Shown: positions 1 to 9,445, numbered from the stretch's first letter. The stretch is 64,000 bases of DNA from Leifsonia williamsii (GCF_030433685.1 NZ_JAROCF010000001.1:930001-994000), one strand, 5' to 3'. A program made the numbers and translations. The notes: generated by a model from the letters alone, not told the origin.

Positions 1-344
1 CGCTGGGCGAACGTGACGGTCGTATGGCCGCTCGCCTCCGTCAGGTGCACGTACATGCGGCGGGAGTCGCCCGCGTGGCCGACGTCGACGTGGAGGCGGT
101 GCGGGGCCTCGCACTCCATGATCGCGACGTCCTCCCACTCGGCGTCGTCGCCTTCGGCCGTCATCCGGAACTTGACCGCGCCCGTGCGCGGATTGCCGGT
201 GAACTCGCCGATCCACTGCTGCAGATAGCCGGTGCGGCTGAAGAGCGCCCACACCTCCTCGATCGGCGCTCGCAGGATGCGGTCCAGGACCACATAGACG
301 CCGTCGTCCTTGCGGACCAATCGACCTGTCGGTTGCGGCTGCAT
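1..344 (-). CDS. SRPBCC/AHSA1-like protein (3' end outside window)
   Basis: The reading frame starts at the ATG at 344 and runs off the left edge, so about 114 N-terminal residues are visible. The start follows a GGGAGGT ribosome binding site. The protein opens with a MQPQPTGRLVRKDDG segment and then the typical START/SRPBCC pattern: a beta strand ending in RILRAPIEEVWALFS, then a tryptophan-containing turn (YLQQWIGEF) and strands with HLTEASGHTTVTF. Proteins of this type form a hydrophobic cavity and bind small ligands, but the ligand cannot be predicted. AHSA1-type proteins are often paired with ArsR regulators; any such partner would lie outside the window. Confidence 0.75.
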   Translation of the reverse strand, partial: MQPQPTGRLVRKDDGVYVVLDRILRAPIEEVWALFSRTGYLQQWIGEFTGNPRTGAVKFRMTAEGDDAEWEDVAIMECEAPHRLHVDVGHAGDSRRMYVHLTEASGHTTVTFAQ

Positions 345-424
345 GGTGACCTCCCGGTGAGTCAGTCCCCGATGGACCTCACCTTAGTCATGCGATCGCG
401 AAACCGGCAGGGGCGACTCCGGAC

Positions 425-2017
425 TCAGCCCTCGAGCACCGCCATCGCCGCGTTGTGGCCGCCCAGGCCGCTGACCGCGCCGCCGCGGCGGGCGCCGGAG
501 CCGCACAGCAGGATGCGCGGGTGCCGCGTCGCGACCCCCCAGCGCTGGGCCGGCGTGTCGAGCGCGTCGTCGTCCTCGGCGAACGGCCACGAGAGCGGGC
601 CGTGGAAGATGTTGCCGCCGGGCATGTTCAGCGCGCGCTCCAGGTCGCGCGTGGTCTTGGTCTCGATGCAGGGCCGGCCGTCGGCGTCGGTGAGCAGCAG
701 GCTCTCGATCGGCTCGGCGAGCACCGAATCGAGGGAGGCGAGCACGGCATCCTGCAGCCGCTGCCGGGTGGCGTCGTTGTTCTCGTCGGTCAGCCACCGA
801 TCGGGGGTGTGCAGGCCGAAGACGGTGATGGTCTGCGCGCCCGATTCGGCGAGCTCCGGGTCGAGGATGGTCGGGTCGGCGAGGGTGTGGCAGTAGATCT
901 CGCAGGGCAGCAGCTCGGGCATGACGCCGCGGGTCATCCCCGCGTACGCCTCCTCGAGCTGGGTGTACGTCTCGTTGATATGGAAGGTGCCGCCGAAGGC
1001 CGCCTCGGGTGCGACCGACTCGTCGCGCAGGCGGGGCAGGCGCTTCAGGAGGAGGTTGACCTTGACCTGGGCGCCCTCCGCGCGGGGGCGCGGGGGCTGC
1101 GGCTCCTCGCCCAGGAGCGCGTCGAGCACGTCGGGCGCCGCGTTGACCAGGACGTGCCGGCCCTCCACCCTTCGCTCGTGGCCGTTGCGCACGTAGTCGA
1201 CGCTGCCGTCGGGGTGGATGGCGGTGACCTCGGCGCCCGTGACGATGCGGGCGCCCGCCTCGCGTGCGACGCGCGCCAGCTCGCCGGTGACGGCGCCCAT
1301 GCCGCCGATGGGTACGTCCCACTCACCGGTGCCCTGGCCGATCACGTGGTAGAGGAAGCAGCGGTTCTGGTCGAGCGCGGGGTCGCCGAGGCTCGAGAAG
1401 GTGCCGATCAGGGCATCGGTGGCGGCCACGCCGCGCACGAGGTCGCTGGTGAGGCGCGACTCGATGAAGCCGCCGATCGGACGCTCGATCAGCGCCTCCC
1501 ACAGCTCGTCGTCGCCCACCAGTGCGCGGGCCTCTGAGCGGGTGAGCAGCGGCTCGGTGACGGTGGGCCAGAGCGCGCGTGCGACTGCGCCGGTGGACTC
1601 GTAGAAGGCGTCGAACGCCTCGGCGTCCTCGGCCGCGCCGACCTCGGCGAAGGAGGCGGCTGTCGCGGCGGGGTCCGTGTTGTCGACCAGGAGGCCGGAT
1701 CCGGGGTTGCCGGGGACGGGCGTGTAGGAGGAGTAGCGGCGGCGGGCGAGCCGGATGTCGAGGCGGAGGTCGTCGATGATGCGCTGCGGGAGCAGGCTCA
1801 CGAGGTACGAGTAGCGCGAGAGGCGGGCCTCCACACCGGGGAAGGCCTGAGCGCTCACGGCGGCGCCGCCCACCTCGTCGAGACGCTCCAGCAGGATGAC
1901 GCTGCGACCCGCCTGGGCGAGGTACGCGGCGGCGGTGAGGCCGTTGTGCCCGCCGCCGACGATGACCACGTCGTGGGAGGGGGCGGAGGCGTGCGCGGCG
2001 GCGGCGAGATCGGTCAT
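425..2017 (-). CDS. FAD-dependent oxidoreductase, PYROXD2/phytoene-desaturase-like
   Basis: A 530-residue soluble flavoprotein. The N-terminal dinucleotide fold VVIVGGGHNGLTAAAYLAQ (about residues 18-36) is followed by the acidic end of beta2 (LLERLDEVGGAA), as in FAD-binding amine oxidase/phytoene desaturase folds. The C-terminus has the second FAD contact, LLCGSGARRGGAVSGLGGHNA. Length and motifs match the PYROXD2 group of CrtI relatives. No carotenoid genes are nearby, so a role in carotenoid synthesis is not supported and the substrate is unknown. The start has no Shine-Dalgarno sequence. A TAGGCT hexamer lies 6 nt upstream (2024-2029 on the minus strand), suggesting a leaderless message divergent from putA. 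Confidence 0.82.
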   Translation of the reverse strand: MTDLAAAAHASAPSHDVVIVGGGHNGLTAAAYLAQAGRSVILLERLDEVGGAAVSAQAFPGVEARLSRYSYLVSLLPQRIIDDLRLDIRLARRRYSSYTPVPGNPGSGLLVDNTDPAATAASFAEVGAAEDAEAFDAFYESTGAVARALWPTVTEPLLTRSEARALVGDDELWEALIERPIGGFIESRLTSDLVRGVAATDALIGTFSSLGDPALDQNRCFLYHVIGQGTGEWDVPIGGMGAVTGELARVAREAGARIVTGAEVTAIHPDGSVDYVRNGHERRVEGRHVLVNAAPDVLDALLGEEPQPPRPRAEGAQVKVNLLLKRLPRLRDESVAPEAAFGGTFHINETYTQLEEAYAGMTRGVMPELLPCEIYCHTLADPTILDPELAESGAQTITVFGLHTPDRWLTDENNDATRQRLQDAVLASLDSVLAEPIESLLLTDADGRPCIETKTTRDLERALNMPGGNIFHGPLSWPFAEDDDALDTPAQRWGVATRHPRILLCGSGARRGGAVSGLGGHNAAMAVLEG

Positions 2018-2129
2018 GGGACGAGCCTAGAGCGTGCTTTCGTCTCCACAGGAAGGCCTTCCTTGGGAGTTGTCCACGACTTGCGCTCGGCCCTTCGTCG
2101 CGTGTGCGGCGGACGAATACAGTCGAGGC

Positions 2130-5100
2130 ATGGTCGAACACACGGACGGGGTCGAGACGCGCCCGGCACAGCTGGCTCAGGAGGCTGTCGAGCTCGTGCG
2201 CACCTGGCTGGGCGAGAGCGCGCGCGGCGAGGCGCACGACGATCCGGCGGCCGAGCGGCTGGCCGGCGTGCTGCGCGACCCGCACGGGCTGGAGTTCGCG
2301 GTCGGCTTCGTCGACGGTGTTGCCCGGCCGCAGGACCTCTTCGTGGCGGGTTACAACCTCCAGCGCGTGGCGAAGACGATCCCGCGCTTCCTGCCCTGGT
2401 ACCTCCGCTTCGCGCTCTGGCTCGGCGGCGTGCTCGGGCCGGTGCTGCCCTGGGTCGTCGTGCCGATCGCGCGGCGGGTGCTGCGCCGCATGGTCGGTCA
2501 CCTGGTGGTCGACGCGACGCCCGAGCGGCTCGGGCCGTCGATCGACCGGCTGCGCGCCTCCGGCGACGTCCGCCTGAACCTCAACCTGCTCGGGGAGGCG
2601 GTTCTCGGCGAGCAGGAGGCTGCCCGCCGCCTCGAGGGCACGCGAGCGCTGCTCGCGCGCGACGACGTGGACTACGTCTCGATCAAGGTGTCGTCGATCG
2701 TCCCGCAGCTGTCGATGTGGGCCTTCGACGAGAACGTGGAGCGGGTGGTGGAGCGACTGCTGCCGCTCTACGAGCTGGCCGCGGCCTCCCCGACGCCCAA
2801 GTTCATCAACCTCGACATGGAGGAGTACCGCGACCTCCACCTGACCATCGCCGTGTTCATGGACCTGCTCAGTCGGCCGCAGCTCATGAACCTTGAAGCG
2901 GGGATCGTGCTGCAGGCGTACCTCCCCGACGCGCTCGACGCGCTCCAGACGCTCACCGAGTGGGCGACGGACCGGCGGATCGCGGGCGGTGCGGCGGTCA
3001 AGGTGCGTCTGGTGAAGGGCGCCAACCTCGCGATGGAGCACGTGGACGCCGCCCTGCACGGCTGGCCGCTCGCGACCTACGGTGACAAGCAGTCGACCGA
3101 CGCGAACTACAAGCGGGTGCTCGACTGGGCGCTCACGCCGGAGCACACGTACGCGGTCAAGCTCGGCGTGGCCGGGCACAACCTGTTCGACGTGGCGTAC
3201 GCCTGGCTGCTGGCGTCGCGTCGCGGGGTCACCGACCGGATCGACTTCGAGATGCTGCTCGGCATGGCGACGGCGCAGGCCGAGGTCGTCAAGCGGACGG
3301 TCGGGGAGCTCCTGCTCTACACGCCGGTGGTCGACCCGCGCGAGTTCGACGTGGCCATCTCGTACCTCGTGCGCCGGCTGGAGGAGAACGCCAGCCCCGA
3401 GAACTTCATGTCGGCGGTGTTCGAACTGGGGAGCGATCCCGCCGCCTTCGAGCGGGAGCGCGACCGCTTCCTCGCCTCGGTGGCGCAGCTGGAGGCCGAC
3501 CCGCTGCCGCGCGGCGCGGCTCCGCTGCCGAATCGCCAGCAGGATCGCGCGCGGGAGCGGGAGGAGGCCGAGCCGGCGTTGACGCGGCCGCCGGCGGGGT
3601 CTGAGCCGCCGGTCCCCTCGGGCTCCCCGGTGCCTGCGGTATCGGACGCGGACGAGGCGTCGCCGGTGGAGGCCGAGGGGCTGACCAGCGTCGTGCTGGG
3701 CTTGACGCGCGGGTCGAGCGGGCTCGATGCGCCTCTGGATATCGCCGGTGCGGTTGCGGCGGCGGGCGGGGCAGAAACGGATGCGCCGTCGGAGTTCCGG
3801 AACGCGCAGGACACCGACCCATCGTTGCCGGTGAACCGCACGTGGGGGCGGCGGATCCTGGCGCGCTCGGCCGACTCCGATATCGGTGCGGCCACGATCG
3901 CCGCGGCGGTCATCTCCGACGCGCGGCGGCTGGAGGCGGCCATCCAGACGGTGCGGGCGGCGGGCGTCGAGTGGGGAGCCCGCAGCGGAGCCGAGCGGGC
4001 CGCGCTGCTCGACCGGGCCGGGCGGGCGCTCGAGGCGAACCGCGACCGGTTGATCGAGGTGATGGCGTCCGAGACGGGCAAGACCATCGCGGAGGCCGAC
4101 CCCGAGGTCAGCGAGGCCGTCGACTTCGCCCACTACTACGCGACGCTCGCGCGCGAGCTCGACACCGTGCAGGGGGCGCGGTTCGTGCCGTCGGCGCTCA
4201 CGGTCGTCACCCCGCCGTGGAACTTCCCGGTCGCGATCCCGGCCGGGTCGGTGCTGGCGGCGCTCGCCGCGGGCAGCGGTGTCATCATCAAGCCGGCTCC
4301 GCAGGCCCGGCGCTCGGGTGCCGTCATGGTGGAGGCGCTGTGGGAGGCGGGGATCCCGCACAACCTGCTCCGGCTCGTCGATGTGGCAGAGGACGACCTC
4401 GGTCAGCGGCTGGTCGCCGACCCGCGGGTCGACCGGGTGATCCTCACCGGGTCGTACGACACAGCGCGGCTGTTCCGGTCGTGGCGGCCCGACCTCCCGC
4501 TGCTCGCCGAGACCAGCGGCAAGAACGCGATCATCGTCACGCCCAGCGCCGACATCGACCTCGCGGTCGCCGACATCGTCAAGAGCGCGTTCGGGCACGC
4601 CGGGCAGAAGTGCTCGGCGGCGAGCCTGGTGATCCTCGTCGGGTCGATGGCGCGGTCGGAGCGGTTCCGCAACCAGCTGATCGATGCGACGACCAGCCTG
4701 CGGGTCGGCTATCCGAGCGACCCGATGAGCCAGATGGGGCCGCTCATCGAGCCGGCATCGGGCAAGCTGGCGCACGCGCTCACGACGCTCGGGGCCGAGG
4801 AGGAGTGGCTCGTCGAGCCCAAGCCGCTCGATGGGACCGGGCGGCTGTGGCTGCCGGGCATCCGCTCGGGGGTGCAGCCGGGGTCGTACTTCCACCTCAC
4901 CGAGTTCTTCGGGCCGGTCCTCGGGATCATGACCGCGCGGAACCTCGAAGAGGCTATCCGCTACCAGAACGCGGTCGAGTACGGGCTGACGGCCGGCCTG
5001 CATTCGCTGGAGTCCGAAGAGCTCGCCCTCTGGCTCGATACCGTCGATGCCGGCAACCTCTACGTCAACCGGGGCATCACGGGGGCGATCGTGCGGCGGC

Positions 5101-5822
5101 AGCCGTTCGGCGGCTGGAAGCGGTCCTCCGTCGGCGCCGGGGCCAAGGCCGGAGGCCCGAACTACCTGATCGGGCTCGGCTCGTGGGTGCCGGAGCAGGG
5201 GCAGTCGAGTCGGAGCCTCCACCTCCGCGGGCTGGAGCCCCGGGTGACGCAGCTGATCGAGTCGGGGCAGTCGTCGATGGACTACGCGGCGTTCGACCTG
5301 GTGCGGCGTTCCGCGCTGAGCGACGCCATCGCCGTTGCGACCGAGTATCACCGGGTGAAGGACGTGTCCGGGCTGGGCGTCGAGCGCAACCTGTTCCGGT
5401 ACCGGCCGGTGCCCGTCACCATCCGCCTGTCGGAGGGGGCGACGCTTCCCGAGCTCCTGCGGATCATGGCGGCGGGGACGGTCGCGCGGTCGCGGTTCAG
5501 CGTCAGCACGGCCACGCCCCTACCTCGCGCGGTGCACCAGGTGCTCAAAGACCGGGAGGTCGAGGTCGTCGTGGAGTCGGACGCGCACTGGCTCTCGCGG
5601 GTCCGGTCGCACCGGGTGACGGCGCACCGCATCCGGCTCATCGGAGGGGACCGCGCGGCGCTGGCGGCAGCGCTCGGGGGGAGCCCCGACGTGGCGATCT
5701 ACGCGGGTCCGGTGACGGCGTCGGGGCGGGTCGAGGTGCTGCCGTTCGTGCACGAGCAGGCGATCTCGATCACGAACCACCGGTTCGGCAACCCGACCCG
5801 GCTGTCGGAGGGGGTGATCTGA
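2130..5822 (+). CDS. putA: Bifunctional proline dehydrogenase / delta-1-pyrroline-5-carboxylate dehydrogenase
   Basis: 1230 residues from the ATG at 2130. Oxidises proline to P5C (FAD) and then glutamate semialdehyde to glutamate (NAD+). The proline dehydrogenase barrel covers about residues 90-450, with NLNLLGEAVLGEQEAARR and LGVAGHNLFDVAYAW. A Pro/Ala/Glu-rich linker of about 100 residues follows. The aldehyde dehydrogenase domain runs from about residue 590, with general base Glu794 in AETSGKNAIIV and catalytic Cys828 in FGHAGQKCSAAS. A C-terminal extension of roughly 200 residues follows. There is no N-terminal ribbon-helix-helix domain, so it is not a self-repressing PutA. An in-frame ATG at 2034 would add 32 residues, but TACAGT sits exactly 6 nt before 2130, favouring a leaderless start there. 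Confidence 0.93.
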   Translation: MVEHTDGVETRPAQLAQEAVELVRTWLGESARGEAHDDPAAERLAGVLRDPHGLEFAVGFVDGVARPQDLFVAGYNLQRVAKTIPRFLPWYLRFALWLGGVLGPVLPWVVVPIARRVLRRMVGHLVVDATPERLGPSIDRLRASGDVRLNLNLLGEAVLGEQEAARRLEGTRALLARDDVDYVSIKVSSIVPQLSMWAFDENVERVVERLLPLYELAAASPTPKFINLDMEEYRDLHLTIAVFMDLLSRPQLMNLEAGIVLQAYLPDALDALQTLTEWATDRRIAGGAAVKVRLVKGANLAMEHVDAALHGWPLATYGDKQSTDANYKRVLDWALTPEHTYAVKLGVAGHNLFDVAYAWLLASRRGVTDRIDFEMLLGMATAQAEVVKRTVGELLLYTPVVDPREFDVAISYLVRRLEENASPENFMSAVFELGSDPAAFERERDRFLASVAQLEADPLPRGAAPLPNRQQDRAREREEAEPALTRPPAGSEPPVPSGSPVPAVSDADEASPVEAEGLTSVVLGLTRGSSGLDAPLDIAGAVAAAGGAETDAPSEFRNAQDTDPSLPVNRTWGRRILARSADSDIGAATIAAAVISDARRLEAAIQTVRAAGVEWGARSGAERAALLDRAGRALEANRDRLIEVMASETGKTIAEADPEVSEAVDFAHYYATLARELDTVQGARFVPSALTVVTPPWNFPVAIPAGSVLAALAAGSGVIIKPAPQARRSGAVMVEALWEAGIPHNLLRLVDVAEDDLGQRLVADPRVDRVILTGSYDTARLFRSWRPDLPLLAETSGKNAIIVTPSADIDLAVADIVKSAFGHAGQKCSAASLVILVGSMARSERFRNQLIDATTSLRVGYPSDPMSQMGPLIEPASGKLAHALTTLGAEEEWLVEPKPLDGTGRLWLPGIRSGVQPGSYFHLTEFFGPVLGIMTARNLEEAIRYQNAVEYGLTAGLHSLESEELALWLDTVDAGNLYVNRGITGAIVRRQPFGGWKRSSVGAGAKAGGPNYLIGLGSWVPEQGQSSRSLHLRGLEPRVTQLIESGQSSMDYAAFDLVRRSALSDAIAVATEYHRVKDVSGLGVERNLFRYRPVPVTIRLSEGATLPELLRIMAAGTVARSRFSVSTATPLPRAVHQVLKDREVEVVVESDAHWLSRVRSHRVTAHRIRLIGGDRAALAAALGGSPDVAIYAGPVTASGRVEVLPFVHEQAISITNHRFGNPTRLSEGVI

Positions 5823-5844
5823 GGGCGGGCGTACGCTGAGGCCC

Positions 5845-6714
5845 ATGACGACTTCCGAGAGCTCTTCCGTTCCTGCTGCCGCGTCGGGTGTGCCGGCCGT
5901 TCCGTTGAACTCGGGTGGCAGCATCCCGCAGGTCGGGCTCGGTACCTGGCCTCTCGACGACGGCGAGGTCGAGCGCGCGGTGATCGAGGCGGCCGGGATC
6001 GGGTACCGGCACGTCGACACCGCCGCCAAGTACGGCAACGAGACCGGGGTCGGACGCGGTGTCGCGGGGAGCGGTGTCGCGCGTGAGGAGTGGTTCGTCA
6101 CCACCAAGCTCGACGGCCAGTTCCAGGGTGACGACAAGGCGATCGCCGGGCTGGACGAGAGCCTGCGCAAGCTCGGGCTGGAGTACGTGGATCTGCTGCT
6201 GATCCACTGGCCGCTTCCGGCGCGCGACCAGTTCGTGTCGACCTGGGAGACGTTCATCCGGCTGCGGGAGCAGGGCAAGGCGCGGGCCATCGGGGTCTCC
6301 AACTTCAAGCCGGCGCACCTCGACCGGTTGATCGCCGAGACGGGGGTCGCGCCCGCCGTGAACCAGATCGAGCTGAGCCCGGCGATCCAGCGGCGCGAGC
6401 AGCGGGCGTACGACGCCGAGCACGGCATCGTGACCGAGTCGTGGAGTCCGATCGGTGGCGGGTCCGGCGACCTGCTCTCCGCTCCGGTGCTCGCGGAGCT
6501 GGCCGAGAAGCACGGCAGGACGCCGGGGCAGATCGTCCTCCGCTGGCACGTGCAGAACGGGCTCGTCGCCATCCCGAAGTCCAAGAGCCCCGAGCGCATG
6601 GCGCAGAACCTCGCCATCTTCGACTTCGAGCTCGACAGCGACGACCTGGCCGCCCTCGACACCCTCGACCAGGGCCCCGACGCGGGCGTCGACTCCGACC
6701 GGTCGGGGCACTAA
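5845..6714 (+). CDS. Aldo/keto reductase (2,5-diketo-D-gluconate reductase type)
   Basis: A 289-residue NADPH-dependent reductase of the (beta/alpha)8 AKR superfamily. Visible signatures are GIGYRHVDTAAKYGNE (catalytic Asp and Tyr), the catalytic-Lys strand VTTKLDG, LLIHWPLP with the catalytic His, and the nucleotide-binding IPKSKSPERMAQN near the C-terminus. The family reduces aldehydes and ketones with broad specificity, so the substrate is not predictable. It begins 22 nt after putA but has its own TACGCT hexamer 7 nt before the ATG, consistent with separate leaderless transcription. It overlaps the convergent downstream gene by 4 nt. Confidence 0.88.
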   Translation: MTTSESSSVPAAASGVPAVPLNSGGSIPQVGLGTWPLDDGEVERAVIEAAGIGYRHVDTAAKYGNETGVGRGVAGSGVAREEWFVTTKLDGQFQGDDKAIAGLDESLRKLGLEYVDLLLIHWPLPARDQFVSTWETFIRLREQGKARAIGVSNFKPAHLDRLIAETGVAPAVNQIELSPAIQRREQRAYDAEHGIVTESWSPIGGGSGDLLSAPVLAELAEKHGRTPGQIVLRWHVQNGLVAIPKSKSPERMAQNLAIFDFELDSDDLAALDTLDQGPDAGVDSDRSGH

Positions 6715-7109
6715 CGGCGTACGCGCGCCGTCAGCGTGAGGAGCGTTGCTCCCGCCGCGAGGGAGCCGTATGCGAGGGTCGTCGAGGCCCACGTTCCGCT
6801 GTAGGTGGTGATCGTGCCGTTCCCGTCCGCACGGTCCCACTTGCAGGCGCGTCCGAGGGGCCACCAGCTCAGCGTCTGCGTCACGGTATCACCGCTTTCG
6901 CTGACGACGGCGAGCGGTGACGCGGGTCCCTCCTGAAAGCACGTGTTCGTGGTGGCGGAGCCGACCGAGACCAGAAGCGACGCCGCGCCGACCAGCAGCC
7001 CGAGCAGCCCCACCGTGCCGAGGGCGGCGCGGAGCCCTCGCGACGTCGTGCGCGACGTCGTGCGCCACCTCCGGCGCGGCGGCGTGAGCGGAGTCGTGTG
7101 CGGCGGCAC
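6711..7109 (-). CDS. Small membrane protein of unknown function
   Basis: 132 residues; not recognised. An Arg/Thr-rich cytoplasmic N-terminus (about residues 1-27) leads into a hydrophobic segment (about 29-50). An extracytoplasmic stretch of about 55 residues follows, with two cysteines (NTCFQEGP and GRACKWD) that could form a disulphide. A second hydrophobic segment (about 108-126) ends in the basic tail TARVRR. The likely topology is a hairpin with an exposed Trp-rich loop. It lies 14 nt from the histidine kinase gene on the same strand, downstream in the presumed transcript (regulator, kinase, this gene), so it could be an accessory of the two-component system. That is inference from position only. 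Confidence 0.65.
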   Translation of the reverse strand: MPPHTTPLTPPRRRWRTTSRTTSRGLRAALGTVGLLGLLVGAASLLVSVGSATTNTCFQEGPASPLAVVSESGDTVTQTLSWWPLGRACKWDRADGNGTITTYSGTWASTTLAYGSLAAGATLLTLTARVRR

Positions 7110-7123
7110 AGCCGGCCCCGCGC

Positions 7124-8551
7124 CTAGTCCGCGTCCCGCACGAGCGGCAGCGTCACCGTCACCTCCAGGCCCGTCGGCTCCGCGTTCGCGAGGACCACGC
7201 CGCCGCCGGCCGCGTCGGCGAGGGCGGCGACGATGGCGAGGCCGAGGCCGCCTCCCGTGCCCGATCGGGAGGTGCGGGCGCCGTCGGCGCGGGTGAAGCG
7301 GTCCAGAGCGACCGGGATGAAGTCGGCCGGCATTCCGGGGCCGGTGTCGCGCACGGTCAGGACCACGTCGGAGTCCGTGACCGACAGGGACGCCGTGACC
7401 GACGCCTCCTTCAGCGATGCCGAGCGGATCGCGGTGATCGCGTTGCCGAGCAGGTTGTCGAGGATGCGGCCGACGTCGGTGGGGGAGAGGGCCACCCGCG
7501 CGTCCGCGTCCGGGCGGCGGCGCGGGTCGTAGTCGTAGTCGATGGAGATACGGCCCTCATCGTCGTCGCTGCTCACCAGCAGGCGGGCGCGGTCGACGGC
7601 GTCGGTGAGCTCGTCCGCGAAGGTGCGCCAGTCGATCCGGCCGCTCGACGGGCCGGCCTCGATGCGCGAGAGCTCGAGCAGGTTGTTCGCCAGCTGGCCC
7701 AGCCGCAGCGCGGTCGCGTGCGACGAGCGGATGTCGGAGAGCAGCGACTCCGCGTCGCCCGCATCCAGCTCCGCCAGCTCCAGCTGCCCGCGGAGCACAG
7801 CGAGGGGCGTGCGCAGCTCGTGGCTGGCATCCGACACCATCTGGCGCTCCCGCTCGGCGGAGGCGCGCAGGCGACGGATCAGGTCGTTCAGGGTGGTGGC
7901 GAGGGCCGACAGCTCGTCCTCCGCCGGGCCGACGGTCAGCAGGCCGGTGGACTCCTCGCGGCGACTGCGCTCCTCGCCGGCGATGCGCTCCGCCTGCTCC
8001 CGCATCCTGCTCACCGGGCGCAGCGCCGCGCGTGCCAGCAGCCACGACGCGGCGCCGAAGCCGAGGATGAGCACGGCAGCGCCGATGAGCAGCGCGGCGG
8101 TGAGACGGTCCAGGATCAGGGCGGTCGTCTCGTCGTTGCGTGCGGCGACGATGTGGATGGGGCCGGCCGTCGTCTCGATCGTGTGCGTCATCACGAGGTA
8201 CTGGTCGTCGCCGAGCTGGAACGCGGTCGGGGTGTCCTCCAGCCGGATCAGCGTGGCGATACGCCGCTCCATCGCGGCCGGGAGGGTGGAGGCGAGGAGC
8301 TTGCCGCTCGACGACACGACGGCCAGCTCCTGGCCGCCGCCCGGCAGGTCGAAGGGCCCGTCGGGGTTCTCGCGCACCGACTCCTCCGGTGTGCTGATGT
8401 CGTTGCTCAGGAGGGTCACGGTCGCGTTGTGCAGGATGCCGGCGACGCCGATGCGGATCACCACGACGGCGACGAGCCCGAACAGTGTCGCCACGATGAG
8501 GCTGCCGATCGTGATGCGGGCCGTGATCGACAGCCGGCGCAGCCGGTTCAC
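7124..8551 (-). CDS. Sensor histidine kinase
   Basis: 475 residues. Two membrane segments (about 12-36 and 149-172) bracket an extracytoplasmic sensor region of about 110 residues. A HAMP linker (about 173-230) follows, then the dimerisation/phosphoacceptor helix with SHELRTPLAVLRGQLE (phosphorylated His244), and a HATPase_c domain with N box DNLLGNAITAI, G1 box DTGPGMP and G2 box GTGGGLGLAIV. It autophosphorylates and passes phosphate to the coupled response regulator. The stop-start overlap with the upstream regulator gene is 4 nt. The stimulus is not evident; the sensor region is hydrophilic and lacks recognisable metal or PAS motifs. Confidence 0.93.
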   Translation of the reverse strand: MNRLRRLSITARITIGSLIVATLFGLVAVVVIRIGVAGILHNATVTLLSNDISTPEESVRENPDGPFDLPGGGQELAVVSSSGKLLASTLPAAMERRIATLIRLEDTPTAFQLGDDQYLVMTHTIETTAGPIHIVAARNDETTALILDRLTAALLIGAAVLILGFGAASWLLARAALRPVSRMREQAERIAGEERSRREESTGLLTVGPAEDELSALATTLNDLIRRLRASAERERQMVSDASHELRTPLAVLRGQLELAELDAGDAESLLSDIRSSHATALRLGQLANNLLELSRIEAGPSSGRIDWRTFADELTDAVDRARLLVSSDDDEGRISIDYDYDPRRRPDADARVALSPTDVGRILDNLLGNAITAIRSASLKEASVTASLSVTDSDVVLTVRDTGPGMPADFIPVALDRFTRADGARTSRSGTGGGLGLAIVAALADAAGGGVVLANAEPTGLEVTVTLPLVRDAD

Positions 8552-9348
8552 GAGCGCGACGCGCCCCGGCCCTCCGCGGACGCGGGCTCGGCAGCAGCCG
8601 CAGCACTAGCAGCAGTAGGGGCAGGCGCCGCACCGGCACCGGCAGCGGCACCGGCCTCCGCCGGCGCTGGCTGCGCGTTCTTCGCATCCAGCCGGTACCC
8701 CCGGCCGCGCTCGGTGACGATCGAGAGGCCGGCGTCGGCCGAGTCGAGCTTCTTGCGCAGGTACGAGACGTACTGGTCGATCACGTTGGTGCCGATGTTC
8801 TCGGTGGTGCCCCAGACCGACTCGAGGATGTCGGCGCGCGACAGCGTCTTGTCGGGGTTGGTGGCGAAGAGCCGCAGCAGCGTGAACTCGCGGCGGCTGA
8901 GCGGCATCTCGTGCCCGGAGACGATCGCCTGGTGCTCGTGCGAATCGATCGTCAGCCTCCCGACGCTCACCTGCGGCCGCATCCCGCTGGGCTCCCGGCG
9001 CAGCAGGGCGCGCAGGCGGGCGGCCAGCTCGGCGAACGCGAACGGCTTGGTGAGGTAGTCGTCGGCTCCGGAGTCGAGGCCGTGCACGCGGTCCTCGATG
9101 GCGTCGCGGGCGGTGAGCAGCAGGATGGGCATCGGGTTCTGCTGCTCGCGGATGTGCCGGCACAGTTCGAACCCGCTCATCCCGGGCAGCATCACGTCGA
9201 TCGCGGCGGCGGCGAAGGCGTCCGAGCGCAGCGCGATCATCGCGTCCACGCCGTTCGTGACCAGGGTGACGTCGTAGCCCTCGGCGGCGAGGCCGCGCTG
9301 GACCAGGCCTCCCATGTCCGGATCGTCTTCGACAACGAGCAGCTTCAT
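8548..9348 (-). CDS. OmpR/PhoB-family response regulator with Ala/Pro-rich tail
   Basis: 266 residues. The receiver domain has acidic pocket EDDPD, phosphoacceptor Asp51 in AIDVMLPGMSGFE, conserved Thr in LLTARD and Lys in YLTKPF. The winged-helix DNA-binding domain (about 130-225) contains LSRREFTLLRLFATNP and VDQ-type helix VIDQYVSYLRKKLD, ending in VTERGRGYRLD. Beyond residue about 228 comes an unusual low-complexity tail of about 40 residues, almost all Ala, Pro, Gly and Glu. It is not part of the family fold. First gene of the two-component operon. No Shine-Dalgarno sequence; CACGAT lies 6 nt upstream of the ATG. Confidence 0.93.
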   Translation of the reverse strand: MKLLVVEDDPDMGGLVQRGLAAEGYDVTLVTNGVDAMIALRSDAFAAAAIDVMLPGMSGFELCRHIREQQNPMPILLLTARDAIEDRVHGLDSGADDYLTKPFAFAELAARLRALLRREPSGMRPQVSVGRLTIDSHEHQAIVSGHEMPLSRREFTLLRLFATNPDKTLSRADILESVWGTTENIGTNVIDQYVSYLRKKLDSADAGLSIVTERGRGYRLDAKNAQPAPAEAGAAAGAGAAPAPTAASAAAAAEPASAEGRGASRS

Positions 9349-9409
9349 GGGGCCATCGTGCCACTGTCAGCCGTGCCGGCGCTCGGATCCGGCGTGATCG
9401 GGTGCGGGG

Positions 9410-9445
9410 AGCGCTGAACGTTCTCTCAGCGCTTCCGCGCGGAAG
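9410..9445. promoter_or_regulatory. Two adjacent inverted repeats upstream of the response regulator gene
   Basis: AGCGCTGA (9410-9417) and TCAGCGCT (9426-9433) form a perfect 8-bp inverted repeat around an 8-nt spacer. It is immediately followed, and overlapped by 2 nt, by the 14-bp palindrome CTTCCGCGCGGAAG (9432-9445). They lie between the 3' end of the SRPBCC gene and the start of the two-component operon, both on the minus strand. They could be a terminator for the former or an autoregulatory operator for the latter. There is no U-tract. Confidence 0.45.

Noticed and set aside
2034..2129. Upstream ATG at 2034 as the putA start
   Set aside because: It would add 32 residues unrelated to PutA, lie beyond the TACAGT element, and overlap the divergent promoter.
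1323..5351. A 1342-codon open frame on the minus strand opposite putA
   Set aside because: It is a GC-driven shadow of putA: the product is Arg/Pro/His-rich with no domain, while the plus strand encodes all PutA catalytic motifs.
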